Shown here: positions 33,216 to 45,134 of the stretch, in pieces | Layout: every line of letters begins with the position of its first letter | Numbering within the stretch: the stretch's first letter is position 1 | Assembly: GCA_028386065.3 (NCBI GenBank) | Contig: JAKUCV010004874.1 | Location: forward strand, 203,623 to 267,622 | DNA length: 64,000 nucleotides | Source: Turnera subulata | Lineage: Eukaryota > Streptophyta > Magnoliopsida > Malpighiales > Passifloraceae | Direction: 5' to 3' | Made by a program: the position numbers and the translations under genes | The notes under the pieces: generated by a model | The model's input: the letters and a program-made list of their open reading frames with translations, nothing else | The model's database searches: none | What the model was told of the DNA's origin: nothing

Positions 33216-34249
33216 TGATAACATCTAAATGTTAATGTTTTTATGATGATTTTGAATGGCTTTTACTATGTATTCTTGGTCAATTATGTGTATAATCTTT
33301 TTATTACTGTGTTTTTTCATGCATTGTGTCAACTAGTACTTCAATATTGCTTATTAAGTGTTTTTACAGGTGAAAATCGATTTTATTTGAAGAATAGATG
33401 CTTTTTAGCCAAGTTTGGAAACCAGGCCCCATTTAGGAAACTTTCTACAGTGAGCACAGCTGACTATTTTGAAGATTTTTTGAGATCTAGGCATTGAAAT
33501 TAAGTGAAACCAATTGAAGACAAAACTAGACTTCCAGATCTTTCTATGGATTAAATTTCATAATTTTTGGACATTTCTAGTGGGAGGAGAACTCAGTCAA
33601 TTTTGGCCCAGACAAACATGGAATTCTGCACCAACCCAGGCCCAGTTTTTCAGCGATATCTTGAGCTACAAAAGTTAAATTGAGGAGTTATTTTTATGAA
33701 AAGAAAGCTGAGAGAATTATCTAGAACTTTGTAGAAGAGCCCAACACCCAGTTCGGACTTCTTCTAGTCGATAAGTGCCGTGAAATTTTTGGGTCAGAAA
33801 ACAGGCAAAAGTGCAACTTGTAGTGCAAGTCAGGAATTCAGTTACCATTCAAAGAAGGAGACCCTTGGACTACCTCCAGGACGAAAACCACTATAATTGA
33901 ACCCTTGGGGAGTCATATTGGGGAGGCCGAGTTCAGAGGGCGAAGCTCTGCCAAATTGTTTAGGGTTTAGGTCACACACACTAGTAGGATTAGGGTTTCT
34001 TCTCTTTTTGATCCTCTAGGTGGTGCCGATTCTTGTATCTAGGCTCAAAGTTATTCTCCTCAAATTTCCAGCAAGATATTGAAGATCCAAAGACATAGAA
34101 TCATCAGTTTCAGAAGCACAAATTCGAGATCAAGGAGCTGAAGAGGTCGACACCAGTCTTTCTGCAGAAATCGACTACACCTTCTCCTTTATTCGGTTTT
34201 TCTGTTATTTGATTCGATGATGAATTATTGTGTTGATTTTGTTTTTATT
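33216..34249 (+). repeat. Athila-1 3' LTR, truncated
   Basis: Starts TGATAACATCTAAATG like the 5' LTR and follows it to a point equivalent to about 26715. It then switches abruptly to unrelated sequence at 34250. About 720 bp of its right part are missing. Confidence 0.85.
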
Positions 34250-34330
34250 AAAGACCAAACGTCAATAAAATTAACCTTGGGCTCTAAAACACAGTAACAA
34301 GCAATGGAACAAATAGATGGCTAAATTTGG

Positions 34331-35040
34331 GTTTCACACAGTATCAGCCTGTTACCATTCTCCATCACTCAGAACATGAACCTTGGAGACATCAAGCCCA
34401 CAAGGATGACCATTCAGCTTGCTGACCGCTCCCTTGTCTATCCTGTGGGAGTGTTGGAAGATGTGCCAGTCAAGGTTGGCAATTTCTACATCCCTGTAGA
34501 CTTCATGGTGATGAACATGACGGAGGATGAGAAGACACCCATCATCTTGAGGCGTCCATTCTTAGCCACAGCTGGAGCCATGATCGATTGCACTACTGGA
34601 ACATTGACACTGCGGCTTGGAGAAGAAACTGTGGAGTTCAATGTCCAAAAAGCATAAAGAAATGAATTTAGAGCAGGACAGTGCTACATGGTTGATGCTG
34701 TGCCAGACCCCGTTGATGTGCTAGTCAAGGCATCCCAACTCATGGAGACACATGAGGATGAGTTGCTGGGATGCCTAGTCAATGGAATCATTGAGGGGGA
34801 CGAGACATCCTTGCAGGAGGTAGCAAAATTTCTGGCAGACAATGCCAGAATTCGAAGCACAGGCCCACGCTGCAGAACAACAGGCTGAGCCTGTTTCTGA
34901 GCCTGTTTCAGAGACTATTTCAGATTTTGTTACAAAACCTGCTGCAGAATTTGTTCATAAACTAGAACTTGCAAAAGAGGCACCAAGGTGAAAATTAAAC
35001 CTCTACCACCCAAGCTCAGGTATATCTACTTAGACCCTGA
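34331..35040 (+). pseudogene. Athila-2 protease end and linker to RT
   Basis: The frame begins ISLLPFSITQNMNLGDIKPT, which follows the active site in Athila proteases; the active-site Asp itself is lost with the 5' end. TMTIQLADRS-like sequence, VPVKVGNFYIPVDFMV and PIILRRPFLATAGA follow. The stop at 34655-34657 and a frame change near 34860 break the link to RT. The linker encodes repeated EPVSEPVSE because of the word AGCCTGTTTC. Confidence 0.8.
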
Positions 35041-36535
35041 AACTTCCTTATTTCCTATTATCATTGCAGCTGACCTCAAGAGGAAGAGGAAATGGTGCGC
35101 ACTGTTATAAATAAGCACCGAAAGGCGATAGGGCATACCATTGATGACCTGACAGGTATCAGTCCTAATCTGTGCATGCATCGCATCCTTTTAGAAGAAG
35201 GTAGCAAACCTATAATTGAACCATATAGAAGATTAAATGAAAATATAAAAGAGGTGGTTAAAAAGGAAATCTTGAAACTGCTAGACACTGGAATAATATA
35301 TCCAATTTCAGATAGTCCTTGGGTTAGTACAATGCATGTAGTTCCTAAAAAGGAAGAAATGACAGTAGTAAAAAATGAAAAAAAGGAATGCATACCAACT
35401 AGGACTGTCACAGGTTGGAGAATGTGCATAGATTATAGGAAGCTCAACAAGGCCACGAGGAAAGACCGTTTTCCTTTACCATTCATTGACCAAATATTAG
35501 AAAGTCTTGCCAAGCATACACATTTTTGCTACATGGATGGATATTCTGGATTCTTCCAGATTCCAATCCACCCAAGTGATCAGGAAAAAACCACATTTAC
35601 ATGCCCTTATGGAATATTTGCATATAGGCGCATGCCATTTGGTTGGTGCAATGCCCCTGCCACTTTTCAACGTTGCATGATGGCCATATTTCATGACCTG
35701 ATCGAGCATATAATGGAGGTATTCATGGATGATTTCTCTATTTATGGCACATCTTTTGATATTTCCTTGGCTAACCTTGAAACAGTGCTAGCACGATGTG
35801 AGGCTGTTAACCTTGTGCTCAATTGGGAAAAATGCCATTTCATGGTAATAGAAGGTATTGTCCTTGGGCATAAGATCTCAGGGCATGGTATTGAGGTGGA
35901 CCAAGCTAAAATTGATATCATTGAAAAATTTTCACCACCAAATTCTATTAAGGAAATTCGAGCTTTTCTTGGCCTTGCAGGTTTCTACAGGCGCATTACT
36001 AAGGATTTCTCAAAGATTGCAAAATCTTTGACGAATCCCCTTAGTAAGGTTGCCGAATTTATATTTGATGAATCTTGTTTAAATTCTTTTCAGAGGATCA
36101 AAACCGCATTGACCACAGCCTCAATCATTTAGCCCCCAAATTGGAGTCAGCCCTTTGAGATCATGTGTAATGCCAGTGACCATGTTGTAGGGGTTGTGCT
36201 AGGGCAGAGGAAAGACAACAAGCTTCTTGCAATCTATTATGCCAGCAGAACTCTAGATGATGCACAAATCAACTATGCCACAGCCGAAAAGGAATTCTTG
36301 GCAGTGGTCTTTGCCATAGGAAAGTTTCGAGTATACCTACTGGGCTTCAAGGTCATCATACACACTGACCATTCAGCCCTGAATTACCTATTGACAAAGA
36401 AGAAAACCAAGCCAAGACTTCTAAGGTGGATCCTTCAACTTCAGGAATTTGACTTGGAGATTCGGGACAAGAAGGGTATAGAGAATGTGGTAGCTGATCA
36501 TTTGTCTAGACTGCCCCAGAGCACATGCCAAAGGA
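35041..36535 (+). pseudogene. Athila-2 reverse transcriptase and RNase H
   Basis: RT is nearly complete. Motifs in order: HRILLEEGSKPIIEPYRRLN, ILKLLDTGIIYPISDSPWV, WRMCIDYRKLNKATRKDRFP, YMDGYSGFFQIPIHPSDQEK, YRRMPFGWCNAPATFQRCM and the catalytic VFMDDFSIYG. The thumb/connection part contains FLGLAGFYRRI. A single stop after SII (36130-36132) separates RT from RNase H in the same frame. RNase H has [41 protein letters not shown] and ends VADHLSRLP. Catalytic acidic residues D, E and D are visible at the usual places. The enzymes would copy element RNA into DNA in virus-like particles, but the stop and the missing 5' end make this copy inactive. Confidence 0.88.
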
Positions 36536-37932
36536 GAACATGCCCATTGATGATCATCTCCCAGATGACAGCCTAATCACAACCATTCACAACGTCACCC
36601 ACAGGCTCATGCCGTGGAATGCAGAAATTGTCAACTTCTTAGCCTGTAAAGCTGTCCCACCTGACCTGAGTTATTCTCAAAGGAAGAAGTTCTTCTCTAA
36701 TATAAAGAACTACCTCTGGGATGAACCTTTGCTATCTAGAAGGTGTGGAGATGGGATGATCAGAAGATGCATTCCTGAAAAAGAAGTAGCATAGGTCCTA
36801 CACAGTTTCCACAATGCACAGTATGGAGGACACCATGGTGCAACCAGAACGGCATCCAAGGTCTTACAAGCAAGCCTATATTGGCCTACCTTGTTTAAGG
36901 ATGCACGCAATTGGGTGGTAGCTTGCAAAGATTGCCAACGCACAGGGAACATCTCGAGAAGGCAAGAAATGCACTACAGGGCATACTAGAAGTGAACCTG
37001 TTTGATGTTTGGGGGATTGATTTCATGGGACCATTCCCAAGTTTATATGGGAACAACTACATCTTGGTAGCTATTGATTATGTTTCCAAATGGGTTGAGG
37101 CCATTGCCTCCCCAACTAATTATGCCAGGGTAGTGACACGGTTCCTTAAGAAAAATATCTTCACTCGATTTGGCACCCTGAGAGCCATAATTAGTGATGG
37201 AGGTACCCATTTTTGCAACAGACAGTTCGAAGCACTTCTAAGGAAATATGGAATCTGACACAAGGTGGCCACTCCCTACCATCCTCAAACAAGTGGCCAA
37301 GTCAAGGTGACAAATAGAGAGATCAAGCAGATTTTGGAGAAGACCGTGGGACCATTACGCAAGGATTGGCAATAAAGCTTGATGATGCTCTTTGGGCATA
37401 CCGCACAGCCTAAAAGGCCCCCATTGGCACCAGTCTATACCGCCTTGTCTTTGGGAAGGCTTGCCACCTACCTATGGAGCTTGAACACATAGCATATTGG
37501 GCTATTAAGGCTCTAAATTTTGATACATAGGCTGTGGGATAGCAGAGGCTGTTGCAGCTAAATGAATTGGACGAGCTGAGGTTGGAAGCATATGAAAATG
37601 CCAAACTATACAAGGAGAGGAAAAGGAAGTGGCATGACAGCAGAATTCAGCCCAAAAAGTTTAAGGAAGGGGACCAAGTTCTTCTTTACAATTCTCGCCT
37701 AAAGCTATTCCCTGGAAAGCTTCGATCAAGATGGTCTGGACCCTTCATAGTGTCACACTGTTACCCCCATAGAGCAGTTGAAATTTATAATGAACAGACA
37801 CGCCAATTCAAGGTCAATGGACACAGGCTGAAGTTGTCTTACACAAGGACCAATGGGTATCAGGGACTCAGCTGCTCCATGATCCACCTCCCAATCAGTA
37901 TAATGGGGAAGTGTCCAGCTAAAAGACGTTAA
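36523..37932 (+). pseudogene. Athila-2 integrase, catalytic Glu replaced
   Basis: After a frame change at about 36525, integrase follows. The zinc-binding part has H-H and C-C pairs (VLHSFHNAQYGGHHGATR and VVACKDCQR) with a stop at about 36792 before it. The catalytic core shows [18 protein letters not shown] (first Asp) and [11 protein letters not shown] (second Asp). The block that normally carries the catalytic Glu reads [15 protein letters not shown], with Lys where GQAE is usual. Further frame changes lie near 36960 and 37375, with stops near 37257 and 37411. The tail [20 protein letters not shown], then [19 protein letters not shown] and [10 protein letters not shown], ends at 37932. 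No chromodomain is present, as expected for Athila. Confidence 0.85.
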
Positions 37933-38538
37933 AGAAGCAATCACTTGGGAAAACCAAGTGTGGTAATTTTCAAGTTTTCTTTTATTTTATTTTAGTTTGT
38001 TAATTTTTTTTCCTTTGTGTGTTTTCTTTTGTTTTAGGAGGTGTTGCAATTCAACAGTGGAAGGAATCATCAAGTCAGAAATTCTTCAGGAAAGTTCATC
38101 TACACACTTTCTAATTGCTAGCTTCAATAATTTTTTGCAAAAAGAGTGTTCTAATGCCTACACAACCTCACCACAGACTGAGCCTGTGTCGAATTTTCCC
38201 TTAATATAACAGCTCATTTAGACAATTTCTTGCACTTAGGGAATATTTTATGATAGGGAGCCTCGAATGGTAACGCTAGAATTAGGGTCTCGCTGGATAT
38301 GGAACACAAACCTTCCCTTGCATACACACCCTCTATCAAATGAACAGCCTGTGGCACCAAGAGGAGAAACAGGCTTAGCCTGTTTCAATTTCTGCGCCCA
38401 GCAAAAAAAGAGAACAGGAGAGGTTTTGTCCTACAAGTCATTATAATCGCTCAGAATAATTAAACTCCCTTTTCACGTGTCACTCATGCGAATAGACACA
38501 CCCCAATACTCTAACAATAGGGCACACACATAAATGAA
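37933..38538 (+). other. Spacer between Athila-2 integrase and the envelope-position ORF
   Basis: Non-coding. It begins with the post-pol sequence CTTGGGAAAACCAAGTGTGG, the counterpart of the GGGAGGCAACCCAC region of Athila-1, and continues with a T-rich stretch. ACAGGCTTAGCCTGT-type words occur near 38368. Confidence 0.6.
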
Positions 38539-40821
38539 TTGGACGGCAACAATTATTACCAGCAGACATCCCTTTTCACTTTCCCACCTCTTCACCGTTT
38601 CTCACACCTTTTCATTGTCTTTAAAAGACAACCACCACCCTTACCTTTTTTACTTCATCTTCTTCCTCTCGCCCTCCTGCTGCAAACCCTAAAAAAGGCA
38701 AAAATTCCTCCCTTTACAATCAAGACCTGCAGTAACAAAAACACCCCACCCACATCACCCCCTTCCTCTTCCAACCTACCAAACCCTAACACAAATCAAC
38801 CAACCACCTACACCATCACCCGACCCCTCTTCTAATCCATCCAAAGGCACCTACCCACCAATCCACCGTCACTGCAACCCTTCCCCGATACCCCCACACT
38901 CCAATTACACCCAGACCTCCCTCCCCTACATTTCCTCATCAGCGAGTTCGCTCGCCTTTACCCTCCACCAGAAATCCAATCACCATCCCTCCTTGCCTTA
39001 CCTGCACCACCCACACAAACAACAACCACCGCACCCGACACCTCCTCCCCTTCACCCACCATAACACCCAACAACCCACTCACTCAATACACCCGCCGCC
39101 CTAACACCCAACTCACAAGCACCGGCGGCGACATAGACCTCAACCTAGACCCCCTTCCCGAACTTGAAACCACCACCCCTACACCTGAGAAGCGCCCCAA
39201 AAAGCGCACCGCTGTCCCTGAATCAGAAATCATAGACATGACGATAGAACCACCCCCAGAATCCTCTACTGCCAACCTCAGACCCACCCCTAGCCGACCC
39301 ACCACCCCAACCCGACCCACCAAACGCCCTCGCACCCGCTCCGCCACCTCCACATACAAAATCGGCGCCACAACCAGTCAACCAACCCCCACCTCCCAAA
39401 CAACACCTACCGAGGGCCGATCCAAACGCAACCAGAATCGCCCCAAAGACCCCAGCACACCGCCCCTAGCATAGAAGAAGAAAGGAAGGAACAGGGAGAG
39501 GAAAGGGAAGAAGAAACGGCATGACAACAAGATAAAGAACAGACCGAGTAAGAAGTCCCCATTCAGTGATTCGTCTTTCGCGGTGTTAGTGCCGACCATA
39601 AAAGGGCCTGGACACGAGCACAGTCTCAAATTGTGCTTGTAAGCACATGGCTAGATATGAATGCCCTGTGGCACCTCGGCCTGCAGAACAGCATCTGGTG
39701 ATTGCTTCAACCAGTAGGGTGGTTGAATTTCATCACATTAGGAGAGCACACCTATGAGGATCTCACCTAAGAGTTTTACTCTTCCCTCTCCTACCAGCTA
39801 CCCACAAGTCGCCAGGATGGCATCGTTCGATTCAGGTTAGGGAACGAGAACCGGGTTCTCACAGTCGTTTTGTTCAATGCCATCATCTTCCTCAGCAATA
39901 TTGGGTACCAGGAGCGGCCTGGAAACTTTGACGCTGAGACATTCTAGAGGGAAATCTCAAACACGCCAGGATACAATTCCACCTCCAGAAACACCACGTC
40001 TTTCCACAGTCTCAGCCTCCGGGTCATACAACACTTCCTCTCCCACAACATCTATGACCGGAACAGGAGCCGCCTGACGGTGCAAACAGAGGAGCTCTTC
40101 GTACTTTGGTGCATGGTGCACCGCCAGCCCCTCAACACAGGCTGTTTCATTCTTCGCCGGTTCTACAAACAGAGACAAGCAACCTATCTTCCTGAGGCAG
40201 GCATCATCACAGCCTTGGCTCGCCATTTTGGACTCCCGCTTAACCAATTCTAGGAGGTCGAAGGCACAATTTGGGTGGATAGCACCATTCTTAGCCGCCT
40301 CAATCTTCCCCCACCACAGTCTGAGGAACAGGCTGAGGCAATTAATGCTGAGGAAGCAAGGGCACAACCTGAGGAACAGGCTGAAGCGGTAGCACAGCAC
40401 GAGGCACAGGCCCAGGCACAGACTCAAGTACAGGCTCCTCCAGCAGCCCCACGGACAGGCCCAGCCTGTCACCCGAGATCAGTTGCTGGATATTCTTGAG
40501 CAGAAGTAGGACTGGATTGGTTAGCAGATCATTCCTATCCTTCAAAATAAAAACTGCCTGCAAGAGGCACTCACTGCTCAAGAAGGACGCTAACAGCGCC
40601 TCCAGGAAAGCATTTCTACCCAAGAAATACGCATGACAAATTCAATGGGGGAAATGCGCACGAGCATCACTCGGGGTATTACCGAATTAAGGAGGACAAT
40701 AGAGACACAGGCCCGAGTCATGCACGAGTTCCATAACCAGTACACAACCCAGCACCTACAGCTCAATGAAACCCTCACCAACCTTCTAAACTTGGCGTGG
40801 GCACTAACAAGGGCACCATAG
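38539..40821 (+). pseudogene. Athila-2 ORF in the envelope position (plant-transposon-type protein)
   Basis: This decayed ORF lies between integrase and 3' LTR, where Athila elements carry a third gene. The first frame (38539 onward, one stop at about 38833) is Pro/Thr-rich, with SEFARLYPPPE and a basic cluster RPTKRPRTRSATSTYKIGA ending at 39474. After a poorly kept stretch, another frame (39702-40499) shows LLQPVGWLNFITLGEHTYED, FRLGNENRVLTVVLFNAII, GNFDAETF, FVLWCMVHRQPLNTGCFIL and LPEAGIITALARHFGLP, with three internal stops. This is the type of conserved domain annotated in many plants as a putative plant transposon protein. A repetitive EEQAEA/AQAQAQ region follows. A third frame (about 40455-40821, three stops) is predicted by eye to be coiled-coil-like (MRTSITRGITELRRTIETQ). 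I see no clear fusion-type transmembrane anchor, so envelope function is not supported by sequence. Confidence 0.7.
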
Positions 40822-42483
40822 GCTGTCGAACCTCCATCAGCACGAAAATGGCCCAGGAACTAACTTCCCCTTACTGCAGCACTTGATAACCTAGTCTAGG
40901 ATAACTAAACCCCCACGCCACATAGCTTGACTTTTAGTTTGGGGTATTTTTGTGTTCATGTATCTTAGACTAGCACTTTTGTCTTTTGATAATCGGTTGT
41001 GTGTTTCTTTTCTTTGTGTATCTTTGTTGTGGCATTACATCCTGTTTTTGTTTTGTCTTTGCAGTGAGGACACTGCAGATTTTCAGTTTGGGACATTTTA
41101 GGGTGCAATTTTGCCATTTTATGACTTTGTGTAAATTCTGATGTTCATTCTATGCAATTCCAATTTTCATCTATTTTCATTATGTTTTTCCCAATGTGAG
41201 CCTGTCCTTAAATTTATGCACCTTCTCTTTTTTCATTTAACTCTGCTTAGATTATATTCTCATAACTTGTCTTATTTTCTCAAAATGAGCAGAACAGGAA
41301 TAATCAAGCAACTGCATTCCATGAATTCTGTCAGATGAGATGGATCCTGTTAAAAAAAATTTTTAAATGAAACAGGCTCAGCCTGTCTACCTTAGAACAG
41401 GCCCTTACCTTTGTCAAGGCAAAATTTAAAGTAGAATCTTCAAGCAAGGAAAGGATCTAGGCCATCCTTGGCATACCTACAGACCACACAAATCCACACC
41501 TCACTCATCAACCCTTGCGACCCCATTTGAGCCGATTATGATCGCCCTATTTCATTCATTCAGCCCGCACATCCCAGCTCTACCATTTGCAGCCAGAGCA
41601 GGGGCCATCAGTGTCTAAGGGCACAAATTCCTTCAAACAACCTCACCCTGTGAATAAGCCTGTGAGCAAGGTTTGATCAAGAATAGAAATGAGATTGCTC
41701 ATACTCTGCCAGTACAAAAAGAAAAAAATTAGAACACCCCTAGATGCATGTACTCCCTCTTCTCTTGAAAAAAGAAAAAAAAGAAATATATGGGAAGAAG
41801 AAAAAAAAAAAGAAAACAAAATAAAGAAAGGGAGGAAGGACAAGGGCAACATCTGGAAAGTCATACTCTACCCAAGAACACAAATCCAATCCACCTGTTG
41901 GAGTCAATGGTTACATCAAGAATGGCTGGAGTATTGGGACACAGTTACTGAATAGTATGAGACCGCAGAAAAAACAAGGTCAAATAGCCTCTGCACAGTC
42001 TAAGGCTGTTCATAAACAAGAACAAAAAGAATCGAAATCACAAGTCATTGTCCCTTGCGCAATCCATCCACCCTCCTTTGCCAACCCTCACCCAGCCTCA
42101 ATACAACACAGAAAAAGTCCTAGTGATCCTAGCTTGATGACTTATGCATATTAGTGGAGATAAGAGGTAATGGGCCTACATATGAGGTATTGCTTTTCAC
42201 TTTTCGATCTTTAACTGAATCCTTCAGATGGCAGAAGAAATGGACGCTAGTTGTAGAATTATTCCTGTAATTTCTATGACAAAAACTACTGACAAGGAAT
42301 TTGGTTGGAAACGAATGCAGTTTTCAAGGAGAATAAGAGGATGCCTGAATTGGGAAAACACAAGGGAGAAACCTAGTAAAAATTTGATGCATTGGAATTG
42401 CCTTTACTTCCTTTCAAAATGTTGCCCTCGTTTCCCTTTTCGGTTTGCTTGAGGACAAGCAAAATCTTCAGTTTGGGGTATTT
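40822..42483 (+). other. Athila-2 3' untranslated region with two purine motifs
   Basis: Non-coding. GAGGACACTGCAGATTTTCA followed by GTTTGGGACA lies at 41067-41097. GAGGACAAGCAAAATCTTCA followed by GTTTGGGGTATTT (42451-42483) abuts the 3' LTR and is the polypurine tract. ACAGGCTCAGCCTGT is present at 41373-41387. Lysine-rich short frames near 41700 are A-run artefacts. Confidence 0.75.
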
Positions 42484-42513
42484 TGATGCACATGAAATAT
42501 GTATAGTTTTAGG

Positions 42514-43088
42514 TAGACCTGCCAATTCGTGTTGACGGGTCGGGTTCGTGTTGGGTTGAACAGGTAAACAGGTTTCATTTTCTCAACCCGTACCTGACCT
42601 GTTTAATAATCGTGTCGTGTCATGTTGTGTCAACCCGTTTATAATCGTGTCGGGTTAGGGTTGACTCGCGGGTTACCTGTTAATTCTAGGAAGTCTACAA
42701 ATTTGTTTGGAGTTTATCTATTTTGCACATTTTTCAAACAAATAGGTATATAAATAGATATTAAATATAATTATATATTGTAGAATCATAATATAATATT
42801 ATTTTTAAATCATAGCAATAGTTTTGGATAGTTTTAGTAATTTTGCCCTCAAATAGTAAATAAGACATGTATTAAATCAGTAAAATATATAGATCGTAAA
42901 TATAATCGGGTCATAAATAGGTACCCATCGGGTTGGAGGGTCAACCTGCGACCTGGCCTACTAATTTTTGTGTCATGTCGGGTCAACCCATTTAATTAAA
43001 ACGAGTTGAAAACCTCTGATCTATACATGCTAATTTCTTGTCGGGTTCGTGTCGTGTTGTTGTGTCAAAACCTGTTTTGCCAGTTCTA
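42514..43088. mobile_element. hAT-type MITE
   Basis: A 575-bp non-coding element flanked by the perfect 8-bp duplication GTTTTAGG (42506-42513 and 43089-43096), the length typical of hAT. Ends are imperfect inverted repeats, TAGACCTGCCAA and, as complement of the right end, TAGAACTGGCAA. The interior is rich in CGGGTT/AACCCG words. It sits 30 bp inside the Athila-2 3' LTR and has no transposase. Confidence 0.85.
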
Positions 43089-43838
43089 GTTTTAGGCATG
43101 ATTTTAGGTATATTTACTCTCAATTCATCATGATTATATGCCTTGCTTTGCATTATTTCATCATATTCCCTTAAATTCCATTCCTTACTGTATGATTAGT
43201 GATTCCAGGTGCAATTTGAAGAATTTTGGAGATTTTACTGGAGATTTCGAAGAAACAGCCTCTGCCACAGCCTGAGCCTGTATCGAGCCTGTTGTTCATT
43301 GCAGAATCAGTAAAAGGCCACGAATCCCTCTCCAATCACAAGTTATCCACTGGATTTCACTACCCGTGCCCTGATACTCGAAGCCTCCATACCACCACAC
43401 CAATCGCAAGGGAAGCTAAAATCGATTGCATGGAAGAATCAAGAAGGATTGCACATAGGCCCACCACAGGCTCACCACAGGCAAAGCCTGTGGAATCTGC
43501 AGACGACCAGAAAAACAAAGAATGAATATACAACTCAGCCACTTGTAGAGCTTCGCCACTTGTAGAACTTTCAACTCTGCAATCATAACCTAAACGTTTT
43601 AGAAGACTTTTTGTATGGGAAAGAGGCAATAATCATTTCACCCAAAGAATATTGTGCTTAAACAACTATTACCCTCCCCAGAAGTCTTCTAAAACTTGCA
43701 GATCTGAAGGATTCAACCTACCAGCACACCTCCCATGGTACCTTATCCCGAGAAAGAAGATGGGCAACTGAAATTCAACTTGCCCAACTTCCATACCTTC
43801 CAGCAAGTGGGAGAAGAGAAAAGAAGAGGATATGCGCC

Positions 43839-43846
43839 TATAAATA
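43839..43846 (+). promoter_or_regulatory. TATA box of the Athila-2 LTR
   Basis: TATAAATA in the context GCGCCTATAAATAAGAAGG, kept in the separate LTR fragment at 11213-11220. Confidence 0.5.
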
Positions 43847-45134
43847 AGAAGGAAGAAAGAACTGGACATCGAATACACCATCGATCAAACACCCATTTCT
43901 GCAGAAGTATTGGAACAGAGGGTTCAAGGGGAAACACGATTCTGCAGCCTTTTCTGGGCAGAAATTGTGTTGTCCCTTTCCTCCAGATTTGTTCCAATCC
44001 TTATGCCAACCTTTATCCCCATTAATTTTGTAATTCAGATTCTGAATTAAGCAACCCCTCTTAGGTTGAAGGGGTGAAGCATGTTTCTATTCTTATTGCA
44101 ATAAATTATTCATCTTATGTTTTTAACCTGTATTTCTTGTTTTGGTTGTTGCAAACTCGCTCCATGTCTGAGTCTTGATCAAATCCATGCGTGATTATAG
44201 GTGGCTAGGTGAAGGACCGAAAGGAGAAACCATAGTTGCTGGAATAACAACAACTAACCCTTAGTTCTTAGTTTTGATAGAAGTTAGGAACTAATTAAGG
44301 AATTAGCCTCAATACCAAGTCTTATTCCCCTTGGTTTGACTGATGCAGAAGCATTAGGATGATTGAGAACCTTAGGAGGAACCTGTGAGTGAAAACAAAT
44401 GGGTTCAATATAGGTTGAGAGCCCCTACAAGAACTAATCTTATAATCGATCTTGTGTTGCCGACAGGGTCAACACAGGCTCTTCCTGTTGCAGCACAGTC
44501 GAGAAGATAACACCATTTTTAATCTAATTCTTGATTGACTATTGAGAAGACTATTTTTAATCAAGTAGCAACTTGGTGAAGGACCGAAAGGAGAAGCCAA
44601 GTGTGGTAGACCTACAATAGTCAGCCTTCACTCCCTAGTCGTTCGAAAGAAGATAGGGAGAGACTATGGGTACCTAGCACCAACACTAAACTTCACCCCT
44701 AAGTGGGCGTCTATTCTAGTGACAGGGGGTAGATGGAAGCTTTAGGAACTATCAATATGATTGAAAGCTGTTGGTAGTACATTAGGTTGGGAGCCCCTTC
44801 AAGACATCTCATTAAACACAAGGCGTCAAACAGGCTCAGCCTGTCGTGTTTCTGTTGAGCAATTTAGAGGATAAAGGCAAGGCATGTGAACCCCGGATGC
44901 CTAAGACTTCACCAAATATGACCTTTTCCTACTCATTACTTCTTATTCTTGCTTGATTTAAGTTTTAATTAGCATTCACCCAAAAATTTCACTTCTGATT
45001 AATTGTTTCAATCCAAATTTGTCTAATTAGGGACTAATAGGCTCAACCCAGTCGCTGCGAATACGACCTTGATAAAGTACTACAACTACCCTGTGCACTT
45101 GCAGGAACCATTTGTGACAGTTGACACGACATCA

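Larger units (their letters stand above)
25687..34249 (+). mobile_element. Athila-1: Ty3/gypsy element with deleted polymerase
   Basis: Plus-strand order: 5' LTR (25687-27438), tRNA-Asp-type primer-binding site, gag, protease, integrase tail, a non-coding 3' region of about 2.7 kb, 3' LTR (33216-34249, cut at its right end). The Athila lineage is supported by the primer-binding site, the gag-protease type and the GGGAGGCAACCCA-like sequence after pol (30569-30581). RT, RNase H and the integrase core are missing, so the copy is non-autonomous. Because the right end is lost, no target duplication can be read. Confidence 0.88.
34250..45134 (+). mobile_element. Athila-2: Ty3/gypsy element lacking its 5' end
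   Basis: Plus-strand order: end of protease, RT, RNase H, integrase, an ORF in the envelope position, non-coding 3' region, polypurine tract, 3' LTR (42484-45134, carrying a hAT MITE). The 5' LTR, primer-binding site and gag are gone; the left edge joins a truncated Athila-1 LTR. The right edge ends in CGACATCA inside a chromovirus-like gag frame, so that gag was the insertion target. The dispersed word ACAGGCT/AGCCTGT occurs throughout this element. Confidence 0.85.
42484..45134 (+). repeat. Athila-2 3' LTR
   Basis: Starts TGATGCACATG right after the polypurine tract and ends CGACATCA. Without the 575-bp MITE and its 8-bp duplication it is 2068 bp. Part of it (about 43805-44363) is repeated at 11181-11737. 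TATAAATA lies at 43839-43846. ACAGGCTCAGCCTGT occurs at 44829-44843. Confidence 0.8.

Noticed and set aside
41689..41955. Lysine-rich frame of 88 codons
   Set aside because: A-runs in the 3' untranslated region of Athila-2, with no domain or conservation visible.
42514..43088. Helitron or SINE for the CGGGTT-rich element
   Set aside because: The perfect 8-bp duplication and inverted ends fit a hAT MITE. There is no poly-A or CTRR end.
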